A stretch of 64,000 nt of DNA from Pedobacter metabolipauper (GCF_004362715.1 NZ_SNYC01000003.1:1179601-1243600); one strand, 5' to 3'. Numbered from the stretch's first letter, positions 8,874-18,502 are shown. Made by a program: numbers and translations. Notes: generated by a model from the letters alone, not told the origin.

Positions 8874-9863
8874 TTAACGTAAGATATCTTCAATTTTAAT
8901 CAGCTCTTCCGGACTAAAACTGGTATTATTTAAACAAAGTAAGGAGTCTGCCAATTGTTCTGGTTTACTTGCCCCTACTAAAACAGAGGTAATCCTTTCA
9001 TCCCTAAGGATCCAGGACAAGGCCATTTGAGCAAGCTTTTGTCCACGGTCTGCAGCAATTGCATTCAGCTGGTTTAGCTGGTCAATCCTTGCAGCTGTCA
9101 GCTGGTCTTCCTGCAATGCACCATGCGTTTTCGCAGCACGGGAATCGGACGGGATCCCTTTTAAATATTTATTGGTAAGCATTCCCTGTGCCAGTGGTGA
9201 AAATGGAATACACCCAATTCCTTCTGCTGATAAAAGGTCTAACAGTCCATCCTCTATCCATCGTTCATACATAGAGTACTTTGGCTGATGGATCAGGCAT
9301 GGTGTTCCCAACGCTTTGAGGATCTTTATCGCCGCTGCTGCTTCTGCAGGTTTATAATTGGAGATACCTACATACAATGCCTTTCCCTGGCGAACAATAA
9401 GATCTAATGCAGCCATGGTCTCTTCCAACGGCGTTTCCGGATCGGGACGGTGGTGATAGAATATATCTACGTAATCCAGTTCCATTCTTTTCAGGCTCTG
9501 GTCAAGACTGGAAACCAGGTACTTTTTAGAACCCCAATCTCCATAAGGGCCATCCCACATCGTATAACCTGCTTTTGAAGATATGATCATTTCATCGCGA
9601 TAGCCTGAAAAATCACGCTTCAGCAATTTTCCGAAATTCTCTTCTGCCGATCCTGGAGGGGGGCCATAATTATTGGCAAGGTCAAAATGGGTAATGCCAC
9701 TATCAAAAGCGAGTTTGAGGATGGCACTTGAATTTTCTAACTGATCTACATGGCCGAAATTATGCCATAAGCCAAGGGAAATGGCAGGAAGTTTAACACC
9801 GCTATTGCCGCAACGGCGATACTGCATCTGGCTATATCGGTTAGAATTTGGTAGGTAGGGCAT
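8874..9863 (-). CDS. Aldo/keto reductase (YghZ-like, Kv-beta group)
   Basis: This is a 329-residue (alpha/beta)8 NADPH-dependent reductase. Catalytic residues are in place: D61 and Y66 (FDLANNYG), K97 (ISSKAGY) and the His at about 137-138 (DIFYHHRPD). The N-terminal YRRCGNSGVKLPAISLGLW is typical of the YghZ/L-glyceraldehyde-3-phosphate reductase group, which reduces toxic aldehydes such as methylglyoxal and L-glyceraldehyde 3-phosphate. It probably forms an operon with the downstream YceH gene. Confidence 0.92.
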   Translation of the reverse strand: MPYLPNSNRYSQMQYRRCGNSGVKLPAISLGLWHNFGHVDQLENSSAILKLAFDSGITHFDLANNYGPPPGSAEENFGKLLKRDFSGYRDEMIISSKAGYTMWDGPYGDWGSKKYLVSSLDQSLKRMELDYVDIFYHHRPDPETPLEETMAALDLIVRQGKALYVGISNYKPAEAAAAIKILKALGTPCLIHQPKYSMYERWIEDGLLDLLSAEGIGCIPFSPLAQGMLTNKYLKGIPSDSRAAKTHGALQEDQLTAARIDQLNQLNAIAADRGQKLAQMALSWILRDERITSVLVGASKPEQLADSLLCLNNTSFSPEELIKIEDILR

Positions 9864-9872
9864 ATTTTGAGT

Positions 9873-9905
9873 ATATTCAGCAACAGGAGGCCTGCTGCTG
9901 AATAT
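9873..9905 (-). terminator. Hairpin after the Hc1-like gene
   Basis: A 10-bp inverted repeat (ATATTCAGCA at 9873-9882 with its complement at 9896-9905) extends inward by CAGG/CCTG after one mismatch, with a 3-base loop. It lies between the Hc1-like gene and the reductase start on the minus strand. It lacks a long U-run, so it may be a weak terminator or an mRNA-stabilising hairpin. Confidence 0.5.
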
Positions 9906-9914
9906 GAATTAAAT

Positions 9915-10094
9915 TTATTTATCAGTATTCTTTTTTTCTGTGATTTCAGTACGGATATCCTGAGCAAGAACTTTTAAGTCCTGCATTGCTTTACGTACTC
10001 TTGTTCCTGCAGCACTGTTACCAGCATTATAAAATTTCTCTGCATCTGCTTCTACTGAAGCTAATAGTTCTTTAACTTTTGAAAATTTTTCCAT
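9915..10094 (-). CDS. Histone H1-like (Hc1-type) nucleoid protein
   Basis: Started at the ATG at 10094 (MEKFSKVKELLASVEADAEK) this is a 59-residue, lysine-rich helical protein. The stretch NSAAGTRVRKAMQDLKVLAQ is characteristic of the Hc1-like small histone family found across Bacteroidota. It should bind DNA non-specifically. A longer reading with an ATG at 10121 adds nine residues and is less likely. Confidence 0.85.
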   Translation of the reverse strand: MEKFSKVKELLASVEADAEKFYNAGNSAAGTRVRKAMQDLKVLAQDIRTEITEKKNTDK

Positions 10095-10252
10095 ATTTTG
10101 ATTTTTTAATTTGTAGGCCAAATATATATTATTTTAGAAATAAACGCGCATAACTTATCCTCCATTGCGTTTTTTGTTCTTAAATACTTCTTTTAAAAAA
10201 CATTTTTTATTTCCATTGGTTACTTTTTTTGAAACAAAGCACCTGAAAAAAT

Positions 10253-10615
10253 ATGGATAAAGTTATATATGTAGTTGAGGATGATGATGATATCCGGTTT
10301 ATCATTGAGTATATTCTGATAGAAAACGGTTATTTGGTTCAAACGTTCGCAACGGCTAAAGAATTTCACGATGAAATGGAAAAAGCCCACCCAGACCTCA
10401 TTCTACTCGATGTAATGCTGCCTGATGCGAATGGAATGGACATATGCAGAGCGTTAAAAACAAATGAAAATACCAGGCACATCACGCTTGTGATCATGTC
10501 TGCCCATGCTGCAGAAAAGGCTGTTCTGGAAGAAGCCTGTGCTGATGATTTTATCAGTAAGCCTTTTGATCTGGACGAAATGGTGATGCGGATCCAGAAA
10601 TTAATAGGGCGCTGA
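10253..10615 (+). CDS. Single-domain response regulator (CheY-like receiver)
   Basis: This 120-residue stand-alone receiver domain has acidic pocket residues at 10-12 (VVEDDDD), the phospho-acceptor D53 (LLDVMLPD), S83 (IMSAHA) and K103 (ISKPF). No output domain is present, so it must act by protein contact, as an intermediate in a phosphorelay or on a hybrid kinase that is not in this window. Its stop abuts the stop of the transporter on the other strand with no spacer. Confidence 0.93.
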   Translation: MDKVIYVVEDDDDIRFIIEYILIENGYLVQTFATAKEFHDEMEKAHPDLILLDVMLPDANGMDICRALKTNENTRHITLVIMSAHAAEKAVLEEACADDFISKPFDLDEMVMRIQKLIGR

Positions 10616-11386
10616 TTATCCCCTTCCTGCCATTTTTATTAAACGCTGTGACAGGTCTTTTCCTAAATAGCCATCTATGATGCTATGAACTACATATAGT
10701 ATAGGTGTCATTAGAATGGCCACCACAAATTTGTAGGTATAATTAACGAGCCCGATTGCCGCTACCATCTGCCAGCTCCAGTTGTATTGGGGATTCAGAT
10801 AAAAGGCGATAAAAATAACCACAAAGCTATCTATAAACTGTGAAACGAGCGTTGATCCGGTTGCACGAAGCCACAATGCCCGGTCGCCGGTAATCTTTTT
10901 AATCTTGTGAAAAATAAGCACATCGGCAATCTGTCCGATAATAAAGGCGACAATAGACCCTACAATGATCCACATGCCCTGGCCAAATATTCCGGCAAAT
11001 GCATTATTCATGTTTGTAGATTGTCCGTTTATCTTTTGGTTTATCCAAAAATCAGCTGGTGTAAGATTCATTGCTGCACCTACGATTACAAATGCATAAG
11101 AAATCAGCAATGCAGTAATGATAGATAAAAACCGGACCTGTTTAACCCCAAAATACTCATTGATAATGTCGGTCATGATAAATATAAGCGGCCAGGTGAG
11201 TACGCCGGCAGACATGTTAAAGGAAAGTCCCTTTACCCCCATTAAATTAATGTCAAAATGCTTAATACCTAATGTACCTTCAACAGTAAATATTTTTACA
11301 CCGATAAATTCTGAAAGAATCGCATTGGCGACAAAAAAAGTACCTAAAACGAGCAACAATCTGCTCTCTTTTGTTTTAAAACTCAT
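10616..11386 (-). CDS. yhhQ: Queuosine precursor transporter (YhhQ/VUT family)
   Basis: This 256-residue inner-membrane protein has about six TM segments and the family motifs of PF02592: an N-terminal LLVLGTFFVANAILSEFIGVK, then FIMTDIINEYFG and SQFIDSFVVIFIAFYL. YhhQ imports the 7-deazaguanine precursors preQ0/preQ1 for tRNA queuosine modification. The queE gene at 19.4 kb shows the cell can also make the precursor de novo. Confidence 0.9.
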   Translation of the reverse strand: MSFKTKESRLLLVLGTFFVANAILSEFIGVKIFTVEGTLGIKHFDINLMGVKGLSFNMSAGVLTWPLIFIMTDIINEYFGVKQVRFLSIITALLISYAFVIVGAAMNLTPADFWINQKINGQSTNMNNAFAGIFGQGMWIIVGSIVAFIIGQIADVLIFHKIKKITGDRALWLRATGSTLVSQFIDSFVVIFIAFYLNPQYNWSWQMVAAIGLVNYTYKFVVAILMTPILYVVHSIIDGYLGKDLSQRLIKMAGRG

Positions 11387-11452
11387 AGCAGGTTGAAATT
11401 ATTAAATAATTTTGATATAAGAGGATAAATATTATTTCTATTTTAGCTTTAC

Positions 11453-12598
11453 ATGATCCCTATACAATCTAAACTACCAGGCGTTGGTACCACCATATTC
11501 TCAGTGATGTCTAAATTGGCTGAAGAATATAATGCAATCAATCTTTCTCAGGGTTTTCCTGATTATGAATGTGATCCTAAACTGATCAGTTTGATTACCG
11601 ACTCAATGAAAATGGGTTATAACCAATACGCTCCCATGCCCGGATTGCCTGCATTACGAACCATCCTGGCTGAAAAAGTAAGTACCCTGTACCAGGCTTC
11701 TTATGATCCGGATACAGAAATAACCATTACTGCCGGCGGTACACAAGCTATTTTTACGGCGCTTGCCTGCTGCATTAACCCTGGCGATGAAGTCATCATC
11801 TTTGAGCCTGCTTACGACTCCTACGCTCCTGCCATTAAATTATTGGGTGGTTTGGTAAAACCTGTTGAACTGAGTCCCCCTGATTATGAGATTGATTGGG
11901 AAATGATTAAAAAACTGCTTACTGTAAATACAAAAATGATCATCCTGAACAATCCGCAAAATCCAACGGGTTGTATCTGGTCTGAAAAAGATATGCAGGC
12001 CCTGATCAGGTTAATTAAGGATACGGATATCCTGATCTTAAGTGATGAAGTTTACGAGCACATCACGTTTGACGAACAAGACCACAAAAGTGTGGCTTTA
12101 TATCCGGAGCTTAAGGAACGCAGTTTTATTGTGGCTTCATTTGGCAAACTACTTCATGCTACCGGATGGAAATTAGGTTACTGTATGGCTCCTGATTATT
12201 TAATGAAAGAATTTAGAAAAGTACACCAGTTTAATGTGTTCAGCGTAAATACGCCCATGCAGGTTGGTATTGCCAACTATCTTAAAGATCCGGATACCTA
12301 TACCGGGCTGTCTGCTTTCTTTCAACAAAAGAGGGACCTGTTCCGCGATATGATGGGTAAAACCAAATTTAAATTATTACCTTGTAAGGGCTCTTATTTT
12401 CAATGCGTTACTTACAGTCACCTGGATGATTTGAAAGATACTGACATGGCTGTAAAGCTTATTAAAACCTGTGGCGTGGCTAGTATACCGGTTTCTGCAT
12501 TTTATACTAAAAATACAGACCACCATGTTTTACGCTTTTGTTTTGCTAAAAAGCAAGAAACTTTAGAAAAAGCCGTTGAAAGACTAATGAAACTATAA
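11453..12598 (+). CDS. PLP-dependent methionine/glutamine-keto-acid aminotransferase (YbdL-like)
   Basis: This 381-residue fold-type I aminotransferase has NNPQNPTG at 166-173, the cofactor-binding D198 (SDEVYEH) and the Schiff-base lysine K232 (SFGKLLHATGWK). The opening (LPGVGTTIFSVMSKLA) and the overall sequence fit the YbdL/methionine aminotransferase and kynurenine-oxoglutarate aminotransferase group, which transaminates methionine and aromatic amino acids with keto acids. The next gene, 23 bases on, encodes an omega-amidase, which supports a glutamine-dependent transamination role. Confidence 0.88.
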   Translation: MIPIQSKLPGVGTTIFSVMSKLAEEYNAINLSQGFPDYECDPKLISLITDSMKMGYNQYAPMPGLPALRTILAEKVSTLYQASYDPDTEITITAGGTQAIFTALACCINPGDEVIIFEPAYDSYAPAIKLLGGLVKPVELSPPDYEIDWEMIKKLLTVNTKMIILNNPQNPTGCIWSEKDMQALIRLIKDTDILILSDEVYEHITFDEQDHKSVALYPELKERSFIVASFGKLLHATGWKLGYCMAPDYLMKEFRKVHQFNVFSVNTPMQVGIANYLKDPDTYTGLSAFFQQKRDLFRDMMGKTKFKLLPCKGSYFQCVTYSHLDDLKDTDMAVKLIKTCGVASIPVSAFYTKNTDHHVLRFCFAKKQETLEKAVERLMKL

Positions 12599-12621
12599 TT
12601 TACATCCCCTAAATTAAAATT

Positions 12622-13425
12622 ATGGAGCATTCAGACCAGCTGAATATCAATAACCTTAAGATTACCATATTCCAGGCCTACCTGTTTTGGGAGAACATCG
12701 ATAAAAATCTGCAGAACCTTGCATTAAGGCTTTCTATGGGTATTAAAGAAAAGACTGATCTGATCATTTTGCCTGAAATGTTCAACACTGGTTTTAGCAT
12801 GAATGCTGAAGTCCTTGCTGAAGAAATGAATGGAAAAACGATGACCTGGATGTCTGCAACTGCAAAAAAATATGAATGTGTAGTTACCGGAAGCCTAATC
12901 ATCAAAGAAAACGGACAGTATTACAACCGTCTGATCTGGATGCTGGCAGATGGAAGCTGCAGCTTTTATGATAAACGGCATTTATTCGGACTTGGCGAAG
13001 AGGATCAAAACTATACTCCAGGTACAGATAAGGTTATTGTTTCCCTTAAAGGCTGGAAGATCCGTTTGGCCATTTGCTATGACCTTCGCTTCCCGGTTTG
13101 GCTCCGCAACCAAAATGAAGAATACGATATCCTGCTATTAATCGCCAGCTGGCCGGATAAAAGATCTTCACACTGGAACGCCCTGATCCCTGCACGTGCT
13201 ATAGAAAACCAAAGCTATGTAATTGGAACAAACCGCGTTGGCCATGACGGCAAGGAGGTTTACCATAGCGGACATTCGCAATGCATTGATCCGATGGGTA
13301 AAACCATTTATTACAAACCCGAGGACGAAGACCTGTATACCTTTAGCATCAGTTATGATGAGCTGGTAAAAACACGGAGCAATTTTCCTTTTCTCAAAGA
13401 TGCCGATCACTTTACCTTACTTTAA
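12622..13425 (+). CDS. Omega-amidase / nitrilase-family amidohydrolase (YafV-like)
   Basis: This 267-residue carbon-nitrogen hydrolase has a complete catalytic triad: E52 (LPEMFNTGFSM), K118 (YDKRHLFGLGEE) and C152 (AICYDLRFPVW). The MFNTGFSM and HLFGLGEE motifs are typical of YafV/Nit2-type omega-amidases, which hydrolyse alpha-ketoglutaramate or alpha-ketosuccinamate to the keto acid and ammonia. It is placed directly after the aminotransferase, so the pair can pull glutamine transamination forward, for example in methionine salvage. Confidence 0.9.
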   Translation: MEHSDQLNINNLKITIFQAYLFWENIDKNLQNLALRLSMGIKEKTDLIILPEMFNTGFSMNAEVLAEEMNGKTMTWMSATAKKYECVVTGSLIIKENGQYYNRLIWMLADGSCSFYDKRHLFGLGEEDQNYTPGTDKVIVSLKGWKIRLAICYDLRFPVWLRNQNEEYDILLLIASWPDKRSSHWNALIPARAIENQSYVIGTNRVGHDGKEVYHSGHSQCIDPMGKTIYYKPEDEDLYTFSISYDELVKTRSNFPFLKDADHFTLL

Positions 13426-13440
13426 ATTAAACACGCCATC

Positions 13441-14475
13441 ATGTTTAACCGTAGAAAATTTATAAAAGCAACTGCCCTGTCTGCAACACTACTTGCCGTT
13501 GACCGGAAAAATGCTGCAGGTATGATCCCTCAAAATTCTGGCCATGCAGAGGTAAAGCCCATTGTAATCTCTACCTGGGATTTTGGGATTGCGGCTAACC
13601 AGGCTGCCTGGAAGGTGCTGTCTGCCGGAGGCCGGTCTTTGGACGCTGTTGAACAAGGTGTTCATGTGCCCGAAGCCGATCCTAAAAACCAGTCTGTTGG
13701 TTATGGGGGGCTGCCGGACCGTGATGGTCACGTTACACTGGATGCCTGCATTATGGATGAATCCGGGAATTGCGGCTCCGTAGCCGGACTGGAGCACATC
13801 ATGCATCCAATATCTGTTGCCCGGATGGTGATGGAAAAAACACCGCATGTGATGCTTGTTGGCGATGGTGCCCTGCAATTTGCCCTTGAAAATGGCTTCA
13901 AAAAGGAAAACCTGCTCACAAAAGAAAGTGAGGCTGCCTGGAAAGAATGGCTAAAAACGGCAAAATATGCGCCGGTCATGAACATTGAAAACAAACTTTA
14001 CGATAAAGCATCCCCTACTAAATTACCCGGAAACCAGTACAACCACGATACCATTGGCATGCTTGCCATTGATGCCAAAGGAAATATATCTGGCGCCTGC
14101 ACAACCAGCGGTATGGCATATAAACTGCATGGCCGGGTTGGCGATAGTCCGATAATAGGCGCTGGCTTATATGTTGACAATGAAGTGGGCGGTGCTACCT
14201 CAACCGGTGTTGGTGAAGAAGTAATCCGGAATGTAGGCAGTTTCCTGGTTGTTGAACTGATGCGCCAGGGGTACTCTCCTGAAAATGCCTGTAAGGAAGC
14301 GGTGATGAGAATCATTAAGAAAAAACCAGAAACGGCTAAAAATATCCAGGTAGGCTTTCTTGCTATGAATAAAAAGGGGGAATATGGAGCCTATGCAATC
14401 CAGAAAGGCTTTAGCTTTGCGGTTTGTAATGCTAAAAAGAATGACCTTCTGATTCCCGGCAATAGTTATTACTAA
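13441..14475 (+). CDS. Tat-exported N4-(beta-N-acetylglucosaminyl)-L-asparaginase (glycosylasparaginase)
   Basis: This 344-residue Ntn-hydrolase precursor has a twin-arginine signal (NRRKFIKATALSATLLAV) predicting Tat export to the periplasm. The self-cleavage site and nucleophile are seen at HDT (D203/T204), followed by the family motifs GMLAIDAKGNISGACTTSG and GRVGDSPIIGAGLYVDN. Glycosylasparaginases cleave the GlcNAc-Asn bond of N-glycan stubs, which fits glycoprotein scavenging. It lies 15 bases after the omega-amidase gene and may share its transcript. Confidence 0.92.
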   Translation: MFNRRKFIKATALSATLLAVDRKNAAGMIPQNSGHAEVKPIVISTWDFGIAANQAAWKVLSAGGRSLDAVEQGVHVPEADPKNQSVGYGGLPDRDGHVTLDACIMDESGNCGSVAGLEHIMHPISVARMVMEKTPHVMLVGDGALQFALENGFKKENLLTKESEAAWKEWLKTAKYAPVMNIENKLYDKASPTKLPGNQYNHDTIGMLAIDAKGNISGACTTSGMAYKLHGRVGDSPIIGAGLYVDNEVGGATSTGVGEEVIRNVGSFLVVELMRQGYSPENACKEAVMRIIKKKPETAKNIQVGFLAMNKKGEYGAYAIQKGFSFAVCNAKKNDLLIPGNSYY

Positions 14476-14511
14476 CCTTTAAAATATAATTGGTCTTAAG
14501 ATATCAATGAA

Positions 14512-14596
14512 TTTTAAGTATTTTAATATTTTAAGTATGATTAGCCCTTTAAATATTACTACCCTTTTAAATATAAAAACCTTTTAAATTAACACG
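14512..14596. repeat. AT-rich tandem repeat, five copies of 17-18 bp
   Basis: Five degenerate units start at 14512, 14529, 14547, 14565 and 14582, each beginning TTTTAA (or CTTTAA) and followed by a variable AT-rich or CC-ended part. The last unit abuts the first ATG of cutC. The regular spacing is directly visible; a role in expression or DNA bending is inference. Confidence 0.75.
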
Positions 14597-15337
14597 ATGG
14601 TGAATATGGAAGTCTGCGCCAATTCCGTTCGTTCTGCCCTTGCGGCGCAGGAAGGCGGAGCGATACGCGTAGAACTTTGTGATAATTTACAAGAAGGCGG
14701 TACTACGCCAAGCCATGCCCAGATTGCACTGGCTAAAAAATTATTGTCTATAAAGGTATACCCGATCATCCGTCCGCGTGGTGGTGATTTTTTATACTCT
14801 GACCTGGAATTCAGCATCATGAAAGATGACATTAAGGTCTGCAAATCGCTGAATTGTGATGGTGTTGTGATCGGGATCTTAACTGCCGACGGCAGTGTTG
14901 ATCAGGAAAGGTGTGCTGAGCTTATTAAGATCGCTAAGCCAATGGGCGTTACCTTTCACCGCGCGTTCGACATGACCAATGATCTGGAAAAGGCACTGGA
15001 GGTGATCATTGACCTCGGCTGTGAGCGGGTATTAACATCTGGCGGCGAGGCTACGGCCCTCCAGGGTGCCGGTAGGTTAGCCAGCCTGATTACACAGGCT
15101 AACTGCAGAATTGTCATCATGCCTGGTTCTGGAATATCAATAGCTAACATTTCTGATATTATCGGTACTACCGGTGCCAAAGAATTTCATGCTTCTGCCA
15201 AACAGCCTGTAAACAGTGAAATGCAGTTTAAAAATGCGAGGCTGAGCATGGGTACCGGAACCGATGAATTTACCTTTGAGGTAACCGACAGCAAAACGGT
15301 AAAAAACTTAATTGAACTGGCCAATAGTGCCGAATAA
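14597..15337 (+). CDS. cutC: Copper homeostasis protein CutC
   Basis: This 246-residue TIM-barrel protein opens with MEVCANSVRSALAAQEGGAIRVELC and has the CutC family motifs TPSHAQIALAKKL, PIIRPRGGDFLYS and GVTFHRAFDMTND. CutC is a cytosolic protein with a proposed part in copper tolerance; the enzymatic role is unclear. An ATG three codons in (14606) matches the usual CutC N-terminus and may be the true start. Confidence 0.92.
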   Translation: MVNMEVCANSVRSALAAQEGGAIRVELCDNLQEGGTTPSHAQIALAKKLLSIKVYPIIRPRGGDFLYSDLEFSIMKDDIKVCKSLNCDGVVIGILTADGSVDQERCAELIKIAKPMGVTFHRAFDMTNDLEKALEVIIDLGCERVLTSGGEATALQGAGRLASLITQANCRIVIMPGSGISIANISDIIGTTGAKEFHASAKQPVNSEMQFKNARLSMGTGTDEFTFEVTDSKTVKNLIELANSAE

Positions 15338-15377
15338 TCAGCTGTTAAAATACCGTAAAATAATTCAGCCAAAATCT

Positions 15378-15385
15378 TATCTTTG
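15378..15385 (+). promoter_or_regulatory. -7 promoter element of lepA
   Basis: The sequence TATCTTTG matches the Bacteroidota -7 consensus TAnnTTTG exactly and lies only 8 bases before the lepA ATG, so the transcript should have almost no leader. No clear -33 TTTG was seen. Confidence 0.5.
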
Positions 15386-15393
15386 CGCCACTG

Positions 15394-17181
15394 ATGAAGC
15401 ATATACGTAATTTTTGCATAATTGCACATATTGACCACGGAAAAAGCACCTTGGCTGACCGTTTACTTGAGTATACCAATACGATTACCCAAAGGGAATC
15501 ACAAGCGCAATTGCTTGATGACATGGATCTGGAACGTGAACGTGGGATAACTATTAAAAGCCATGCCATCCAAATGGACTATGTTCAGGATGGGCAGCCT
15601 TATATATTAAACCTTATCGACACACCCGGACACGTAGATTTCTCTTATGAGGTATCCCGTTCCATCGCTGCTTGCGAAGGTGCATTATTGATTGTTGATG
15701 CGTCACAGGGAATTCAGGCACAGACCATTTCAAACCTTTACCTTGCCTTAGAGCATGATCTGGAGATCATTCCTATCTTAAATAAGATGGATCTTCCCGG
15801 TGCAATGCCTGAAGAGGTTAAAGACCAGATCATCGAGCTGATTGGCTGTAAACGGGAAGAGATCATTCCTGCATCGGGTAAGACCGGCCAGGGGGTTTTT
15901 GATATATTACGTGCCATTGTAGAGCGTGTTCCTGCTCCTGTCGGCAATCCCGAAAGTGAGCTTCAGGCATTGATCTTTGATTCTGTATTTAATTCTTTCA
16001 GAGGTATCATTGCTTATTTTAAAGTGCTTAACGGCGAGATCCGTAAGGGTGATAAGGTAAAATTCGTTGCTACAGGCAAAGAGTACATTGCTGAAGAAGT
16101 AGGTACCTTAAAACTTAAACAAGCACCCAAAGACGTCATCAAAACGGGTGATGTTGGTTATATCATTTCTGGTATTAAAGAAGCCAGGGAAGTAAAGGTT
16201 GGAGACACCATTACCCATAAGGACAAACCTAGTTTAGAGCCTATTAAAGGTTTTGAAGAGGTTAAACCGATGGTATTTGCCGGGATCTATCCGGTTGATA
16301 CCGATGAGTTTGAAGAATTAAGGGAAGCCATGCATAAGCTTCAGCTGAATGATGCCTCTATTGTATTTGAGCCTGAATCTTCTGCTGCACTTGGATTTGG
16401 ATTCCGTTGCGGATTTCTTGGCATGCTCCACATGGAGATTATCCAGGAACGTTTGGAGCGCGAATTTGACATGACGGTAATTACTACCGTTCCCAACGTG
16501 TCTTACCAGGCTATGACGACCAAATCTGATTTGATCATTGTAAACAACCCTTCAGACTTACCTGATCCAAGTAAGCTGGAATATGTTGAAGAGCCTTACA
16601 TCAAAGCAAACATCATCACTAAGTCTGAGTTTGTTGGCCCGGTTATGTCACTTTGTATTCAGAAAAGAGGAATCATTGTCAATCAATCTTATCTGACTTC
16701 AGACCGCGTCGAACTGATTTTTGAGATCCCCATGGGTGAAATTGTATTCGATTTCTACGATCGTCTGAAAACAATTTCTAAAGGATATGCTTCATTTGAT
16801 TATCACCAGATCGGCTATCGCAGATCTGACCTGGTAAGATTGGACATCTTACTGAATGCAGAGCCTGTTGATGCGCTTTCTTCATTGATCCACCGGAGCA
16901 ACTCTTATGATTTTGGTAAAAGGATCTGTGAGAAATTACGGGAATTAATTCCGCGCCAGCAGTTTGAGATCATCATACAAGCTTCTATTGGTGCAAAGAT
17001 CATTGCCCGTGAAACGGTAAAAGCGTTGCGTAAAGATGTTACTGCAAAATGTTATGGTGGTGATATTTCCAGAAAGCGCAAGCTCCTGGAAAAACAGAAA
17101 AAAGGTAAAAAACGCATGCGTCAGGTAGGTAATGTGGAAATTCCGCAAACCGCATTTATGGCCGTATTGAAATTAGATTAA
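15394..17181 (+). CDS. lepA: Elongation factor 4 (LepA), translational GTPase
   Basis: This is a 595-residue, full-length LepA. The G1 loop is AHIDHGKST (residues 11-19), with RGITIKSHA in switch [13 protein letters not shown] as G3 and NKMDLPGA as G4. Domain II, domain V and the LepA-specific C-terminal domain ([15 protein letters not shown]-type segment near 555-570) follow, so the order is complete. EF4 is a ribosome-associated GTPase, probably acting in initiation or back-translocation under stress. It is followed 23 bases later by folD. Confidence 0.97.
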   Translation: MKHIRNFCIIAHIDHGKSTLADRLLEYTNTITQRESQAQLLDDMDLERERGITIKSHAIQMDYVQDGQPYILNLIDTPGHVDFSYEVSRSIAACEGALLIVDASQGIQAQTISNLYLALEHDLEIIPILNKMDLPGAMPEEVKDQIIELIGCKREEIIPASGKTGQGVFDILRAIVERVPAPVGNPESELQALIFDSVFNSFRGIIAYFKVLNGEIRKGDKVKFVATGKEYIAEEVGTLKLKQAPKDVIKTGDVGYIISGIKEAREVKVGDTITHKDKPSLEPIKGFEEVKPMVFAGIYPVDTDEFEELREAMHKLQLNDASIVFEPESSAALGFGFRCGFLGMLHMEIIQERLEREFDMTVITTVPNVSYQAMTTKSDLIIVNNPSDLPDPSKLEYVEEPYIKANIITKSEFVGPVMSLCIQKRGIIVNQSYLTSDRVELIFEIPMGEIVFDFYDRLKTISKGYASFDYHQIGYRRSDLVRLDILLNAEPVDALSSLIHRSNSYDFGKRICEKLRELIPRQQFEIIIQASIGAKIIARETVKALRKDVTAKCYGGDISRKRKLLEKQKKGKKRMRQVGNVEIPQTAFMAVLKLD

Positions 17182-17204
17182 TTTATAGCACACAACACAA
17201 TATC

Positions 17205-18086
17205 ATGCAGTTATTGGACGGGAAATATGTATCAGAAAAAGTTAAGCTTGAGATTGCCGATGAAGCCGCAGCTTTTTTAGCAGAAAGCGGTAGAAAACCT
17301 CACCTGGTTGCCATCTTAGTTGGTAATGATGGAGGAAGTGAGACTTATGTGGCCAGTAAAATGAAAAACTGTGAGAAGGTTGGTTTTCAATCTTCCCTGG
17401 TTAGATACGATACAAGTGTGACCGAAGCTGAACTGCTTCAGAAAATCGAAGAGATTAACCAGGATGCAGGTGTTGACGGACTAATTGTTCAGCTGCCTCT
17501 TCCAAAACATATTGATCCTGAAAAAGTAACGGAAACCATCGATTACCGTAAAGATGTGGACGGCTTTCATCCTGTAAACTTAGGCCGGATGATGCGTAAC
17601 CTGCCCTGCTTTATTCCTGCTACTCCGTACGGCATCATGATGATGCTGCAAGCCTATCATATTGATACGGTTGGCAAACACTGTGTGGTGGTTGGCCGCA
17701 GCAATATTGTGGGTAGCCCGATGAGTATCTTAATGGCACGCAATGCTAATCCTGGAAACTGTACCGTAACCCTTACCCATAGCAAAACAGCCAATCTGAA
17801 AGAGATGATCTTACAGGCTGATATTGTTATTGCGGCTATTGGAAAGAAAAACTTCATTACTGCTGATATGATCAAGCCTGGTGCGGTGATCATCGACGTG
17901 GGCATGAACCGGGAAACATCTACCCAAACCAAGTCTGGTTATAAGTTGTATGGAGATGTAGATTTTGAAAACGTATCCCCAATAGCATCATGGATTACCC
18001 CGGTTCCCGGTGGCGTAGGATTGATGACCATTGTCGGTTTGCTGAAAAATACACTGGCATCTGCAAAGAAAGAAATCTATTCTTAA
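17205..18086 (+). CDS. folD: FolD, methylenetetrahydrofolate dehydrogenase/cyclohydrolase
   Basis: This 293-residue bifunctional enzyme has the family motifs [14 protein letters not shown] (with the catalytic Lys), [30 protein letters not shown] (NADP site) and a C-terminal PGGVGLMT. It interconverts 5,10-methylene- and 10-formyl-THF in the cytosol for one-carbon metabolism. PGGVGLMT differs from the more common PGGVGPMT by one residue. It is probably co-transcribed with lepA. Confidence 0.96.
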   Translation: MQLLDGKYVSEKVKLEIADEAAAFLAESGRKPHLVAILVGNDGGSETYVASKMKNCEKVGFQSSLVRYDTSVTEAELLQKIEEINQDAGVDGLIVQLPLPKHIDPEKVTETIDYRKDVDGFHPVNLGRMMRNLPCFIPATPYGIMMMLQAYHIDTVGKHCVVVGRSNIVGSPMSILMARNANPGNCTVTLTHSKTANLKEMILQADIVIAAIGKKNFITADMIKPGAVIIDVGMNRETSTQTKSGYKLYGDVDFENVSPIASWITPVPGGVGLMTIVGLLKNTLASAKKEIYS

Positions 18087-18089
18087 GGC

Positions 18090-18419
18090 TTAGCGCCATA
18101 GCTTTTTCAACCAACTTTCTTTAAAGCCGGCATAGATGCCATCTGGCCGGATTTCAACCGGGTACCTATCGATATAATCGCCCTGTCCCTCAGCGCCGCG
18201 TCCGGTTTTAAGGCTGTATTCCCAACGGTGAACCGGGCAGATCAGGTGTCCGTTCTTACACCAGCCACCGCTTAGGGTGCCGCCTGCATGCGGACAGCTA
18301 TTCTGTACGAGGTAAAACTCACCTTCATTTTTAACTAAACATAGTTTTTTACCGCGAACAGTAACCTGAAGCACAAAATCGTGATCAGGAATCTTTTCTT
18401 CTATTTTAACCCAGTTCAA
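18090..18419 (-). CDS. Rieske [2Fe-2S] ferredoxin-type protein
   Basis: This 109-residue single-domain Rieske protein has ligands C42 and H44 (CPHAGG) and C61 and H64 (CPVH). It lacks the disulfide cysteines of bc1-type Rieske proteins, so it is of the soluble ferredoxin kind, similar to the small subunit of nitrite reductase or oxygenase ferredoxins. No partner oxygenase or reductase is adjacent. It is convergent with folD, with 3 bases between stops. Confidence 0.9.
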   Translation of the reverse strand: MNWVKIEEKIPDHDFVLQVTVRGKKLCLVKNEGEFYLVQNSCPHAGGTLSGGWCKNGHLICPVHRWEYSLKTGRGAEGQGDYIDRYPVEIRPDGIYAGFKESWLKKLWR

Positions 18420-18502
18420 AATAAACAGCTTTAGTTTACCTTACAAACAGCTTTTGAATATTAATACGCACAAGCACCCTGTAGTGCATTGGAAAATGCA
18501 AG

